A stretch of 5,584 bases of DNA from Hadesarchaea archaeon (GTDB lineage: Archaea > Hadarchaeota > Hadarchaeia > Hadarchaeales > Hadarchaeaceae), in the NCBI GenBank assembly GCA_014361095.1, contig JACIWF010000072.1:1-5584 (forward strand), in the 5' to 3' direction. Each line of letters opens with the position of its first letter. The stretch's first letter is position 1. The notes under the pieces are model-generated. The model was not told the origin of the DNA and searched no databases. It saw nothing but the letters and a program-made list of their open reading frames with translations. Positions 1 through 5,571 of the stretch are shown piece by piece. The position numbers and the translations under genes were made by a program.

Positions 1-1
1 G

Positions 2-1165
2 ATTCGCGGCATGGCCTTCGTGCTGCCGAGGCGGCAGCGAGGGGCTTTTCTTCTGGGCCCAACGCTGCGCTTGCAGGGAGTTTACACGCCCGAGGATGCC
101 AGGGCCTCGATGGCGCTGAACTGTCTGGAGTACATCAAGGCCGGAGTCATCGGCTTCTGTGATTGGGGGATAAACCTGAGGTACAAGATCGATGGTCTGG
201 CCGAGGTGGTGCGCGACTCGGGGATAAGGGGGGTGCTCGGCAAATCGGTCATGGAATTTCCCGATTACGGTTCCTGTAAAAATGTAATTGACCAGGGGCT
301 GATTGAGGACAAGGATGAGTGCATCAGGGACACGATAAGGGCGATAAAGAAGTGGCACGGCAAGGCCGATGGGAGAATTCAGGTCTGGTTCGGCCCCAGA
401 AGCGTGGGCGCCCTTTCGGTGGAGACCTACAAGGAGATCGCCCGGTTGGTCAAACAATATAAGGTCGGCATCACCTTTCATCTGGCCGAGCTGGGAGAGC
501 TGGACACCGGCTTCATCTGGAACACCTATGGCATGTCTCCGGTGGAATTCATGAAATCGGTTGGCTGGGTAGGGCCGAACGTGAGCTTCAACCACTGTCT
601 CTACCTCACCGGGATTGACTACAAGATCCTGATGGAGACGGGGACCAATGTTGTCCACTGTCCCGGAACCGGGTTTGACACCAGGGTGCAGGACATGCTC
701 CAGATGGGGATCAACGTGGCCCTTGGTTGTGATGGCGGACATGAAACCAATGACATCTTTCTGGCAATGAAGCTGGAAAAGGTGCTGCAGAACAGGGTGC
801 CGAGGCGTGATTTGACCATCCTCTACCCGGAGAAGCTGATCGAGATGGCCACGATTAATGGCGCCAGGGCCCTGATGTGGGACAAGGAAACGGGATCTAT
901 CGAGAAGGGCAAAAGGGCGGACATGATCCTCGTGGACCTCCACAGACCTTCGCTGGCACCGATGCTGAACCCCGTCAACGACATTCCCGCCCGCGTCCTC
1001 GGCAGTGATGTTGATACCGTCATCGTCAACGGCAAGATACTGATGGAGAACCGGGTCGTGAAGACAATGGATGAGGACAGGGTCATCGAGGAGGCGAGGA
1101 GGCGGGCCGAGGAAGTCAGGGAAAGAGCAGGATATGAAATCGAGTGGCACTGGCCCCAGATCTGA
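2..1165 (+). CDS. Amidohydrolase, SsnA/MTA-SAH deaminase-like, 5'-truncated by the window edge
   Basis: This is a metal-dependent hydrolase of the amidohydrolase superfamily, a cytosolic TIM-barrel enzyme that usually deaminates or hydrolyses N-containing rings. The first internal ATG is at 11, but the frame is open to the edge. The residues before it (I-R-G) match the conserved 'LRG' that follows the metal-binding HxH, so the N-terminal beta-sandwich and HxH lie upstream and ATG 11 is not the true start. Counting from that Met, visible landmarks are F-H-L-A-E (metal His157, catalytic Glu160), N-H-C (His195), G-C-D-G-G (metal Asp241), and the C-terminal 'ATINGARAL' and 'GSIEKGKRADMILVD' segments that return to the sandwich domain. 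The usual G-P-H substrate motif reads G-P-R (Arg130), and the Ser four residues after the metal Asp is Glu245, so the substrate is probably not MTA or SAH. The fold and family are secure; the substrate is unknown. A promoter-like box downstream suggests the thiolase cluster is a separate transcription unit. Confidence 0.88.
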   Translation: MRGMAFVLPRRQRGAFLLGPTLRLQGVYTPEDARASMALNCLEYIKAGVIGFCDWGINLRYKIDGLAEVVRDSGIRGVLGKSVMEFPDYGSCKNVIDQGLIEDKDECIRDTIRAIKKWHGKADGRIQVWFGPRSVGALSVETYKEIARLVKQYKVGITFHLAELGELDTGFIWNTYGMSPVEFMKSVGWVGPNVSFNHCLYLTGIDYKILMETGTNVVHCPGTGFDTRVQDMLQMGINVALGCDGGHETNDIFLAMKLEKVLQNRVPRRDLTILYPEKLIEMATINGARALMWDKETGSIEKGKRADMILVDLHRPSLAPMLNPVNDIPARVLGSDVDTVIVNGKILMENRVVKTMDEDRVIEEARRRAEEVRERAGYEIEWHWPQI

Positions 1166-1240
1166 GCGTTTGGTGAGTTTAGAAAATTTTGTTGGCAGCT
1201 GCCCGATGACCAGACCAGCCAGCCGTGGTAATATTAGGAG

Positions 1241-1250
1241 TATTTAAAAG
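1241..1250 (+). promoter_or_regulatory. Archaeal-type TATA box for the thiolase cluster
   Basis: TATTTAAAAG sits about 35-44 bases before the thiolase ATG in an otherwise mixed-composition spacer. If initiation occurs about 25 bases downstream, the leader would be roughly 10-15 bases and would begin near the GGAG ribosome site at 1271-1274. A purine-rich stretch (AGGAG) lies just upstream, where a BRE is expected, but it is not a clear BRE match. The call is inferred from spacing and composition only. Confidence 0.45.
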
Positions 1251-1284
1251 ATTTGACTTCGAAAGGATATGGAGCTGAAAAATT

Positions 1285-2445
1285 ATGAGGGACGTTGCCA
1301 TTATCGGGGCCGGGATGACCAAGTTCGGCCGGTCGCCCGGAGATCTGATGGACATTCTGGCCGAAGCCTCGTTGCGCGCGATAGAGCACGCCAACGTGGG
1401 AAAGGAGGAATTTGACGCCCTGTATGTTTCGAACATGATGGCAGGAGAGACCGCCCACCAGACCGCGGTGGCCAGTTCCCTGGCGGACAGAATTGCCTTG
1501 GTTCCAGCCGCCGCCGACAGGGTCGAGAACGGACCGGCTTCGGGAGGCTCCGCGCTCAAGAACGCCTTCCTGGCGGTCGCTTCCGGTTGCTATGACCTGG
1601 TTCTGGTCACCGGTGGCGAGAAGATGACCACGGCCGATACCGACATCATAACCGATCTCGTGGCGACGATGACCCATCCGACGGCCGAGTACATCCACGG
1701 GGTCACCCTGCCCGCGATGGGGGGCATGCTCACCCGCCTGTACATGGAGCGCTACGGGTTGACGGAGAGGCATTTGGCGATGGTGGCGGTGAAGAACCAC
1801 GCTAACGGTCTAAAGAATCCCTATGCCCACATCCAGCGGGCCTGCACCATCGAGGGAGCCATGAGCTCCGGAGTTATCGCCGACCCGCTGCGCCTCTACT
1901 ACGTTTGTCCGATCAGCGATGGCGCGGCATCTTTGGTGCTGTGCCCGCTTGATAAGGCCAAGAAGTACACGGATAAGCCGGTCAGGATTGCCGGGGTGGG
2001 TCAGGCCACCGATGTTCAGGCGCTGCAGGAGAGGGAGGACCCCACGGTGCTGAAATCGGTTAAGATAGCCGCGCAGAAGGCCTTCAAGATGGCCGGAGTT
2101 ACCCCTGATGATATCGATGTCGCCGAGCTGCACGATGCCTTTGAGATCCTGGAGATAGCGGAGAGCGAGGACATCGGATTTTTTGAGAAGGGCAAGGGAC
2201 ACCTGGCTGTGGAGAAGGGAGTGACCGCGCTTGATGGTGAGCTGCCGATCAACCCTTCAGGGGGCCTGAAGGCCCGCGGCCACCCCGTCGGTGCCACCGG
2301 TGTTGCCCAGGCGGTTGAGCTGTTCTGGCAGCTGCGGGGCGAGGCCGGCGAGAGACAGGTCAAGGAGCCAAAGAGGGCTCTGTCTTGCAACTTCGGCGGC
2401 TTCGGGAACAACACCGTGATCCATATCTTTGAGAGGGGGTGGTGA
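1285..2445 (+). CDS. Thiolase-superfamily protein lacking the nucleophilic cysteine
   Basis: A 386-residue protein with the full length and fold landmarks of archaeal/SCP2-type thiolases (acetyl-CoA acyltransferase family). The start fits: ATG at 1285 follows GGAG (1271-1274) and the protein opens with the typical 'VAIIGAGMTKFGR' strand. The active-site loops are recognisable. E-N-G-P-A-S-G-G (81-88) replaces the family's E-N-A-C-A-S-G-G, E-L-H-D-A-F (281-286) is the His-type version of NEAF, G-H-P-V-G-A-T-G (332-339) carries the catalytic His333, and C-N-F-G-G-F-G (368-374) is the C-terminal glycine loop. The nucleophilic Cys is Pro84 (codon CCG). Normal thiolysis through a covalent acyl-Cys intermediate therefore looks impossible, although His333 and a Cys at the general-base loop position (Cys368) remain. 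The overlapping DUF35 gene indicates a complex. Possible roles are a repurposed C-C lyase/aldolase, a CoA-binding scaffold, or an inactive partner of another thiolase. Family assignment is firm; activity is unknown. Confidence 0.92.
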   Translation: MRDVAIIGAGMTKFGRSPGDLMDILAEASLRAIEHANVGKEEFDALYVSNMMAGETAHQTAVASSLADRIALVPAAADRVENGPASGGSALKNAFLAVASGCYDLVLVTGGEKMTTADTDIITDLVATMTHPTAEYIHGVTLPAMGGMLTRLYMERYGLTERHLAMVAVKNHANGLKNPYAHIQRACTIEGAMSSGVIADPLRLYYVCPISDGAASLVLCPLDKAKKYTDKPVRIAGVGQATDVQALQEREDPTVLKSVKIAAQKAFKMAGVTPDDIDVAELHDAFEILEIAESEDIGFFEKGKGHLAVEKGVTALDGELPINPSGGLKARGHPVGATGVAQAVELFWQLRGEAGERQVKEPKRALSCNFGGFGNNTVIHIFERGW

Positions 2446-2786
2446 TGGTGGAGCAAAAGTTCGTCGGCTACAAGTGTCGCTCCTGCGGCCGGGTGATGAA
2501 CCCAAAGCACGACCGCTGCCTCAGCTGCAAGGGCAGGGACTTTGACGAGGTTGAATTGCCTAAGGTCGGGAAGCTGGTCACCTACACCAAGCTCTACGCC
2601 CTGCCACAGGGGATCGAGATGCCGCCGCTGACGCTCGGCATCGTCGACTTCGGCGTCGTCAGGGTGCTCGGCCAGCTGGCCACCGACGAGCCCAGGATAG
2701 GAATGTCGCTGAGGCCCGTTTGGGGAAAGATCAGAAGGCTGAATGACAAAGATATTTATGGATTCAGGTTTGAACCTGTAAGCTGA
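2445..2786 (+). CDS. DUF35 OB-fold / zinc-ribbon protein, thiolase partner
   Basis: A 113-residue protein with the two-domain DUF35 build. An N-terminal rubredoxin-like zinc ribbon has four cysteines intact (Cys11, Cys14, Cys25, Cys28 in C-x2-C and C-x2-C pairs). It is followed by an OB-fold, with 'VGKLVTYTKLY' opening the barrel near residues 41-51 and 'PLTLGIVDFG', 'VRVLGQL' and 'IGMSLRPVWGKI' continuing it. In characterised archaeal and bacterial systems DUF35 proteins bind thiolase-fold enzymes and shuttle or hold the CoA moiety. The ATG at 2445 overlaps the thiolase stop by one base (TGATG) and is preceded by a G-rich ribosome site (AGGGGG, 2434-2439). Two in-frame GTG codons at 2439 and 2442 are possible starts but fall inside that site. 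Overlap implies translational coupling and a stable complex with the thiolase. Typical HMG-CoA synthase, the third partner in the archaeal mevalonate complex, is absent downstream. Confidence 0.88.
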   Translation: MVEQKFVGYKCRSCGRVMNPKHDRCLSCKGRDFDEVELPKVGKLVTYTKLYALPQGIEMPPLTLGIVDFGVVRVLGQLATDEPRIGMSLRPVWGKIRRLNDKDIYGFRFEPVS

Positions 2787-2800
2787 GAATCGAGCCAAAA

Positions 2801-2807
2801 AAGGAGG
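2801..2807 (+). promoter_or_regulatory. Strong ribosome binding site that decides the GNAT-like start
   Basis: AAGGAGG is a near-perfect Shine-Dalgarno sequence. It is only two bases from the ATG at 2810 but eight bases from the in-frame ATG at 2816, so 2816 is the better start. Confidence 0.7.
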
Positions 2808-2815
2808 GAATGAGA

Positions 2816-3403
2816 ATGGAGTACGACTGGAGCAAGGTGATGAAGCCCTACCCACCGCGGAGAATAATCCTGCCCAACGGTGACGAGATGATAGTGAAGA
2901 GCATGGAGAAAAGCGAGATCGAGGAGGTCTGCGACGCCCTGATCCCGAACCTCAAGATTCACAAGGACTGGTTTGATCTGGTGACCGCGGAGCTGATAAC
3001 GGAGTTCTATCTCTGGCGCGAGAACAGGCCCATGTGGGGGCTGCCGGCGGAGAGCCATTTCAACCTTGTCGGCAGAGTCAACGGTGAGGTGGTCGGGGTT
3101 ACCAACGGTGCCTTGAGGGACCCCAAGACCGGCTGCAGCCTGCACACGACGACACTGAGGCGGGGACTGCAGATCGGTGCCTATCTCTGGCCCTGCAAGC
3201 TTGAGATGTACTTTGATGTCCTGGGCGTCGATGTCGTGGAGGCAAGCGCCGAGAGCTTGATCGGTGGGCGCAAGCTGTTTCAGGCCTACGGTTTCACCGC
3301 GCATCCCGACAAGAAGAGCCACTTTGGAACGATGTTGCAGACGATGACGAAACAGCAGTGGGACAGGATAAAGGCCGGTAAGCTGGTCGGCGAGAGAATT
3401 TAA
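2816..3403 (+). CDS. GNAT-like acyltransferase-fold protein, function unknown
   Basis: A 195-residue protein that resembles the GNAT acetyltransferase fold but is divergent. The start is ATG 2816, chosen by ribosome-site spacing; ATG 2810 would add two residues. In order it shows an N-terminal extension rich in prolines (residues 10-20), a strand-helix 'MIVKSMEKSEIEEV' (25-38) like the GNAT beta1-alpha1, a 'FNLVGRVNGEVVGVTNGAL' hairpin (82-100) like the central beta strands, 'RRGLQIGAYLW' (115-125) where the acyl-CoA pyrophosphate loop is expected, and 'GRKLFQAYGF' (151-160) matching the 'A-x-x-L-Y-x-x-x-G-F' C-terminal motif. In the CoA loop the central Gly of R-x-x-G-x-G is Gln119. No signal peptide or membrane span is evident. 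It lies 29 bases after the DUF35 gene and before a terminator, so it is likely co-transcribed. A CoA-linked role beside the thiolase is inference. The substrate is not known. Confidence 0.6.
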   Translation: MEYDWSKVMKPYPPRRIILPNGDEMIVKSMEKSEIEEVCDALIPNLKIHKDWFDLVTAELITEFYLWRENRPMWGLPAESHFNLVGRVNGEVVGVTNGALRDPKTGCSLHTTTLRRGLQIGAYLWPCKLEMYFDVLGVDVVEASAESLIGGRKLFQAYGFTAHPDKKSHFGTMLQTMTKQQWDRIKAGKLVGERI

Positions 3404-3424
3404 AGCTCGCAGCCGTTCAAATCA

Positions 3425-3463
3425 GGCGGGCCGGGATAGGTCCGCCGTTATTAATTTTTACTT
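3425..3463 (+). terminator. Hairpin plus T-rich tract ending the thiolase cluster
   Basis: GGCGGGCC (3425-3432) pairs with GGTCCGCC (3439-3446) around a six-base loop. This gives eight pairs, one of them G-U, followed by a T-rich run (TTATTAATTTTTACTTTA). It lies 21 bases after the GNAT-like stop. The T-rich side is only on the + strand side of the stem, so it suits + strand transcripts and not the convergent mobA transcript. T-rich tracts alone can terminate archaeal RNA polymerase. Confidence 0.65.
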
Positions 3464-3491
3464 TATGACCAAAATTTTGAGTCGGTTGATC

Positions 3492-4112
3492 TTATTCCGC
3501 CGGACACTTTCGCACATCTTCTGGGGAGTTAATGTTGGTGAAGGAGACTAGATCCGGGTCGATTTTTTTCAGCTCCTCTGGTGTTACGTAGACGACATCG
3601 TTTAGAAAATTGACCACATCGCCCAGCTTGGTTTTTCCCTTATGTTTTGCCTTCACGGTTGCCTCGAGCAGTTTCTTGGTCCGGTAAACCGCCTGGAGGG
3701 GTTCTATAAATCCATTGGGCCACCTGAGTATGGCTCCATCATGGCCCCTGGCGCGGTCATGCAAAAAGACAATAACCTCTGGCTTGATCCAGGGACAATC
3801 GCAGGCAAGAACGGCGACATAATCGGAGGTTATTTCGGGCAGCGCGGAAATCAGGCCAACCATCGGGCCTTCCTCGCGACCCTTGTCCACAATTACCTTG
3901 GCCTCCGGAAACATCTGTTTGAGTTCCTCCCGGTACCGTTTGCAGGAAATGATTATCTCAGCTGAAAGTTCCTTTACTCCCAGGAAGACGCGTTTGATCA
4001 TGGGTTGACCCGAGACGACATAGAAGGCCTTCCGGCAGCCCATCCTCCTGCTGTCTCCACCGGCCAGAATCAGAATGGCAAATTCTTCTTTTGATGTTCG
4101 CTGGCGGTTCAT
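3492..4112 (-). CDS. mobA: Molybdenum cofactor guanylyltransferase (MobA-like)
   Basis: A 206-residue nucleotidyltransferase of the MobA/NTP_transf_3 family, which attaches GMP from GTP to molybdopterin (or its tungsten form) to give the guanine dinucleotide cofactor in the cytosol. The sequence shows the N-terminal nucleotide loop L-A-G-G-D-S-R-R-M-G-x-x-K (16-28), E-G-P-M-V-G-L (81-87), a metal-binding A-C-D-C-P (103-107, where D-M-P or D-T-P is usual), P-L-Q-A-V-Y (138-143), and the C-terminal N-I-N-S-P-E-D-V (193-200) typical of MobA. Length is normal. ATG at 4112 follows GAGGT on the minus strand (4121-4117, four-base spacer). It is transcribed convergently to the thiolase cluster and divergently from the DUF1116 gene, so it is probably a single-gene unit. 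It implies Mo/W-bis-pterin enzymes elsewhere in the genome. CTP-using MocA or another sugar-nucleotide-type transferase is less likely given the C-terminal motif. Confidence 0.85.
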   Translation of the reverse strand: MNRQRTSKEEFAILILAGGDSRRMGCRKAFYVVSGQPMIKRVFLGVKELSAEIIISCKRYREELKQMFPEAKVIVDKGREEGPMVGLISALPEITSDYVAVLACDCPWIKPEVIVFLHDRARGHDGAILRWPNGFIEPLQAVYRTKKLLEATVKAKHKGKTKLGDVVNFLNDVVYVTPEELKKIDPDLVSFTNINSPEDVRKCPAE

Positions 4113-4145
4113 GCCGACCTCTTAGATATTCGGGAGTTTTGTTTA

Positions 4146-4155
4146 TGAGTTTAAC
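4146..4155 (-). promoter_or_regulatory. Possible TATA-like box for mobA
   Basis: On the minus strand GGTTAAACTC lies about 34-43 bases before the mobA ATG, at the same distance as the thiolase box from its gene, with a purine-rich AAGAAAAC upstream as a possible BRE. The predicted leader would carry the AAGAGGT ribosome site. A second candidate, TTTAAG at 4192-4187, is further away. This is a weak call made on spacing alone. Confidence 0.25.
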
Positions 4156-4219
4156 CGTTTTCTTAGTTTTTGGCCGGCACCGCAGCTTAAACGAGATCAC
4201 CCGGAATATCATCAAAACT

Positions 4220-4229
4220 CTTTTAAAGG
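4220..4229 (+). promoter_or_regulatory. Archaeal-type TATA box for the DUF1116 gene
   Basis: CTTTTAAAGG is a near-palindromic TATA-like element 33-42 bases before the GTG at 4262, with A-rich sequence (CAAAACTC) directly upstream in the BRE position. Initiation about 25 bases downstream would fall near 4250. The same element read on the minus strand (CCTTTAAAAG) could also act toward mobA, but it is over 100 bases from that start. Confidence 0.45.
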
Positions 4230-4261
4230 TCATTTCTTAGGGTAATAGGAACCACATCAGG

Positions 4262-5539
4262 GTGACACGTTTGGAAGACATCGAGAAAAAGATCGACGAG
4301 GCCAACCGGCTGTGCGTGGAGAGAATTATGGAATCACACCCGGTCTTGGTCGATATAGATCACGCCATAAATGTAATCCCCCGGATGGAGGAGCGCATGA
4401 TTTTGCACAGCGGCCCCCCACTTCAAAAGGGCTGGGATGAAATGGTTGGACCCATGAAGGGGGCCGTGATTGGGGCCATGATTTACGAGGGATGGGCGAA
4501 GTCGGAGGCTGAAGCGGTCGAGCTCATCAGGAGAGGTGAAGTAAAGTTCGATTCCACCGCCAACCATGATGCGGCGGCCCCGATGGCAGGGATAGTGACA
4601 CCATCGATGCCCGCCTTTGTGGTCAAGAACAAGACCTACGGTAATTTCGCCTACTGCAACGTCAACGAGGGCCTGGGCAAGGCCTTGAGGTTCGGGGCTA
4701 ACGACGAGCAGGTGATAGCCCGGCTTCACTGGATAGAGAAGACACTGATGCCAGCGCTGAAGACGGTGCTAAGGGAGGGCGAGATCGATCTCAAGGAGTT
4801 GATCGAGGCCTCATTGCACCGGGGAGATGAGTGCCACAACAGGAATAAGACGGTTTCCCTGCTCTTTTTGAGCGAAATTTTGCCCAGGCTAATCCGTTCC
4901 GATTTGGACAGAAATCAGGTTGCGGAGGTGGTCGATTTCATCCGGGGCAACCCTCACTTTTTCCTAAACCTCTCCATACCTTCGAGCAAGTCATCTCTTG
5001 ATGCGGCCAACAACATCGAATACAGCACCGTGGTGACCGGGCTGTGCACCAATGGCGTCAACTTCGGCCTGAGGGTCAGCGGCATTGGCGACAGGTGGGT
5101 CACCGCGCCCTCCATCCACGCCAAGGGAAAGTACTTCAAGGGTTTTAAGGAGGGAGACGACGCCCCGGTGCTGGGTGATTCCTATTATTCCGAGCCCGCG
5201 GGCATCGGCGGCTTTGCCATGGCAGCCGCCCCGGCGATAGTCAGCTTTATCGGCGGGGAACCGGACCTGGGAATTAAGACCACGCTGGAGATGTACCAGA
5301 TCACGGTCACCGAGCACAGGTACTACAAGATTGCCAACTTGGGATATCGCGGCACCCCGCTGGGAATCGATATCCGGAAGGTGCTGAGGACGGGAATCTT
5401 ACCCGTGATCAACACCGGAATGGCGCACAAGGATCCAGGAGTTGGTCAGGTTGGAGCCGGCATTATCAGGGTCCCGATGGAGCTCTTCAGGAAGGCACAG
5501 ATAGAATTCGAAAATAAATATGGGATTAAAATCGTGTGA
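4262..5539 (+). CDS. DUF1116 family protein (YlbE/AllG-like)
   Basis: A complete 425-residue DUF1116 (YlbE-like) protein. Signature blocks in order: 'VDIDHAINVIP' (30-40), 'HSGPPLQKGWDEMVGPMKGAVIGA' region (49-72), 'NHDAAAPMAGIVTPSMPAFVV' region (101-121), 'YCNVNEGLGKALRFGAND' (131-148), 'GDECHNRN' (188-195), 'FFLNL' (233-237), 'GLRVSGIGDRWVTAP' (269-283), 'GIGGFAMAAAPAIV' (314-327) and 'INTGMAHKDPGVGQVGAG' (383-400). In E. coli the homologue YlbE (AllG) works with FdrA (AllF) and YlbF (AllH) as oxamate carbamoyltransferase in anaerobic allantoin breakdown; that function is known for the family, not shown here. Neither partner is inside the window. The frame begins with GTG 4262, but GGTGA at 4261-4265 is a good ribosome site for TTG 4271 (five-base spacer), which would shorten the protein by three residues. 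Family assignment is firm; the reaction in this host is uncertain. Confidence 0.9.
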   Translation: MTRLEDIEKKIDEANRLCVERIMESHPVLVDIDHAINVIPRMEERMILHSGPPLQKGWDEMVGPMKGAVIGAMIYEGWAKSEAEAVELIRRGEVKFDSTANHDAAAPMAGIVTPSMPAFVVKNKTYGNFAYCNVNEGLGKALRFGANDEQVIARLHWIEKTLMPALKTVLREGEIDLKELIEASLHRGDECHNRNKTVSLLFLSEILPRLIRSDLDRNQVAEVVDFIRGNPHFFLNLSIPSSKSSLDAANNIEYSTVVTGLCTNGVNFGLRVSGIGDRWVTAPSIHAKGKYFKGFKEGDDAPVLGDSYYSEPAGIGGFAMAAAPAIVSFIGGEPDLGIKTTLEMYQITVTEHRYYKIANLGYRGTPLGIDIRKVLRTGILPVINTGMAHKDPGVGQVGAGIIRVPMELFRKAQIEFENKYGIKIV

Positions 5540-5571
5540 AAATTCATTGCGGACAAATCACATTGAATTTT
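5539..5571. repeat. Short AT-rich inverted repeat after the DUF1116 gene
   Basis: AAAATTCA (5539-5546) is a perfect inverted match to TGAATTTT (5564-5571) with a 17-base loop, starting on the last base of the stop codon. It could be a weak terminator or a binding site for the next gene, whose possible TATA-like sequence (TGTATATA) is at the window end. Because the arms are AT-rich and short, chance is a serious alternative. Confidence 0.3.

Noticed and set aside
11..13. ATG 11 as the start of the amidohydrolase
   Set aside because: Conserved I-R-G residues precede it in frame and the metal-binding HxH would be missing, so the gene must start upstream of the window.
1253..1275. TTGACT resembling a bacterial -35 element before the thiolase
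   Set aside because: No TATAAT-like hexamer follows at 16-18 bases; the nearest candidate, GGATAT, is only about 6 bases away.
1234..1800. Long minus-strand frames (also 1179-1559) across the thiolase 5' part
   Set aside because: Both are antisense to the well-supported thiolase, and their products are rich in His, Arg and Gly with no domain.
2016..2855. A 279-codon open frame on the minus strand
   Set aside because: It lies antisense across the thiolase and DUF35 genes, has no recognisable domain, and is composed of the low-complexity Ser/Pro-rich residues expected from antisense reading of GC-rich coding DNA.
2756..3322. A 188-codon open frame on the minus strand
   Set aside because: It is antisense to the GNAT-like gene, which has a strong ribosome site and recognisable fold motifs; the antisense product matches no family I recognise.
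3958..4233. A 91-codon minus-strand frame covering the divergent spacer and the mobA 5' end
   Set aside because: It overlaps mobA in another frame, its second half is a shadow of the conserved nucleotide loop, and it would span the proposed promoters. No frameshift in mobA is needed, since that frame is complete from ATG 4112.
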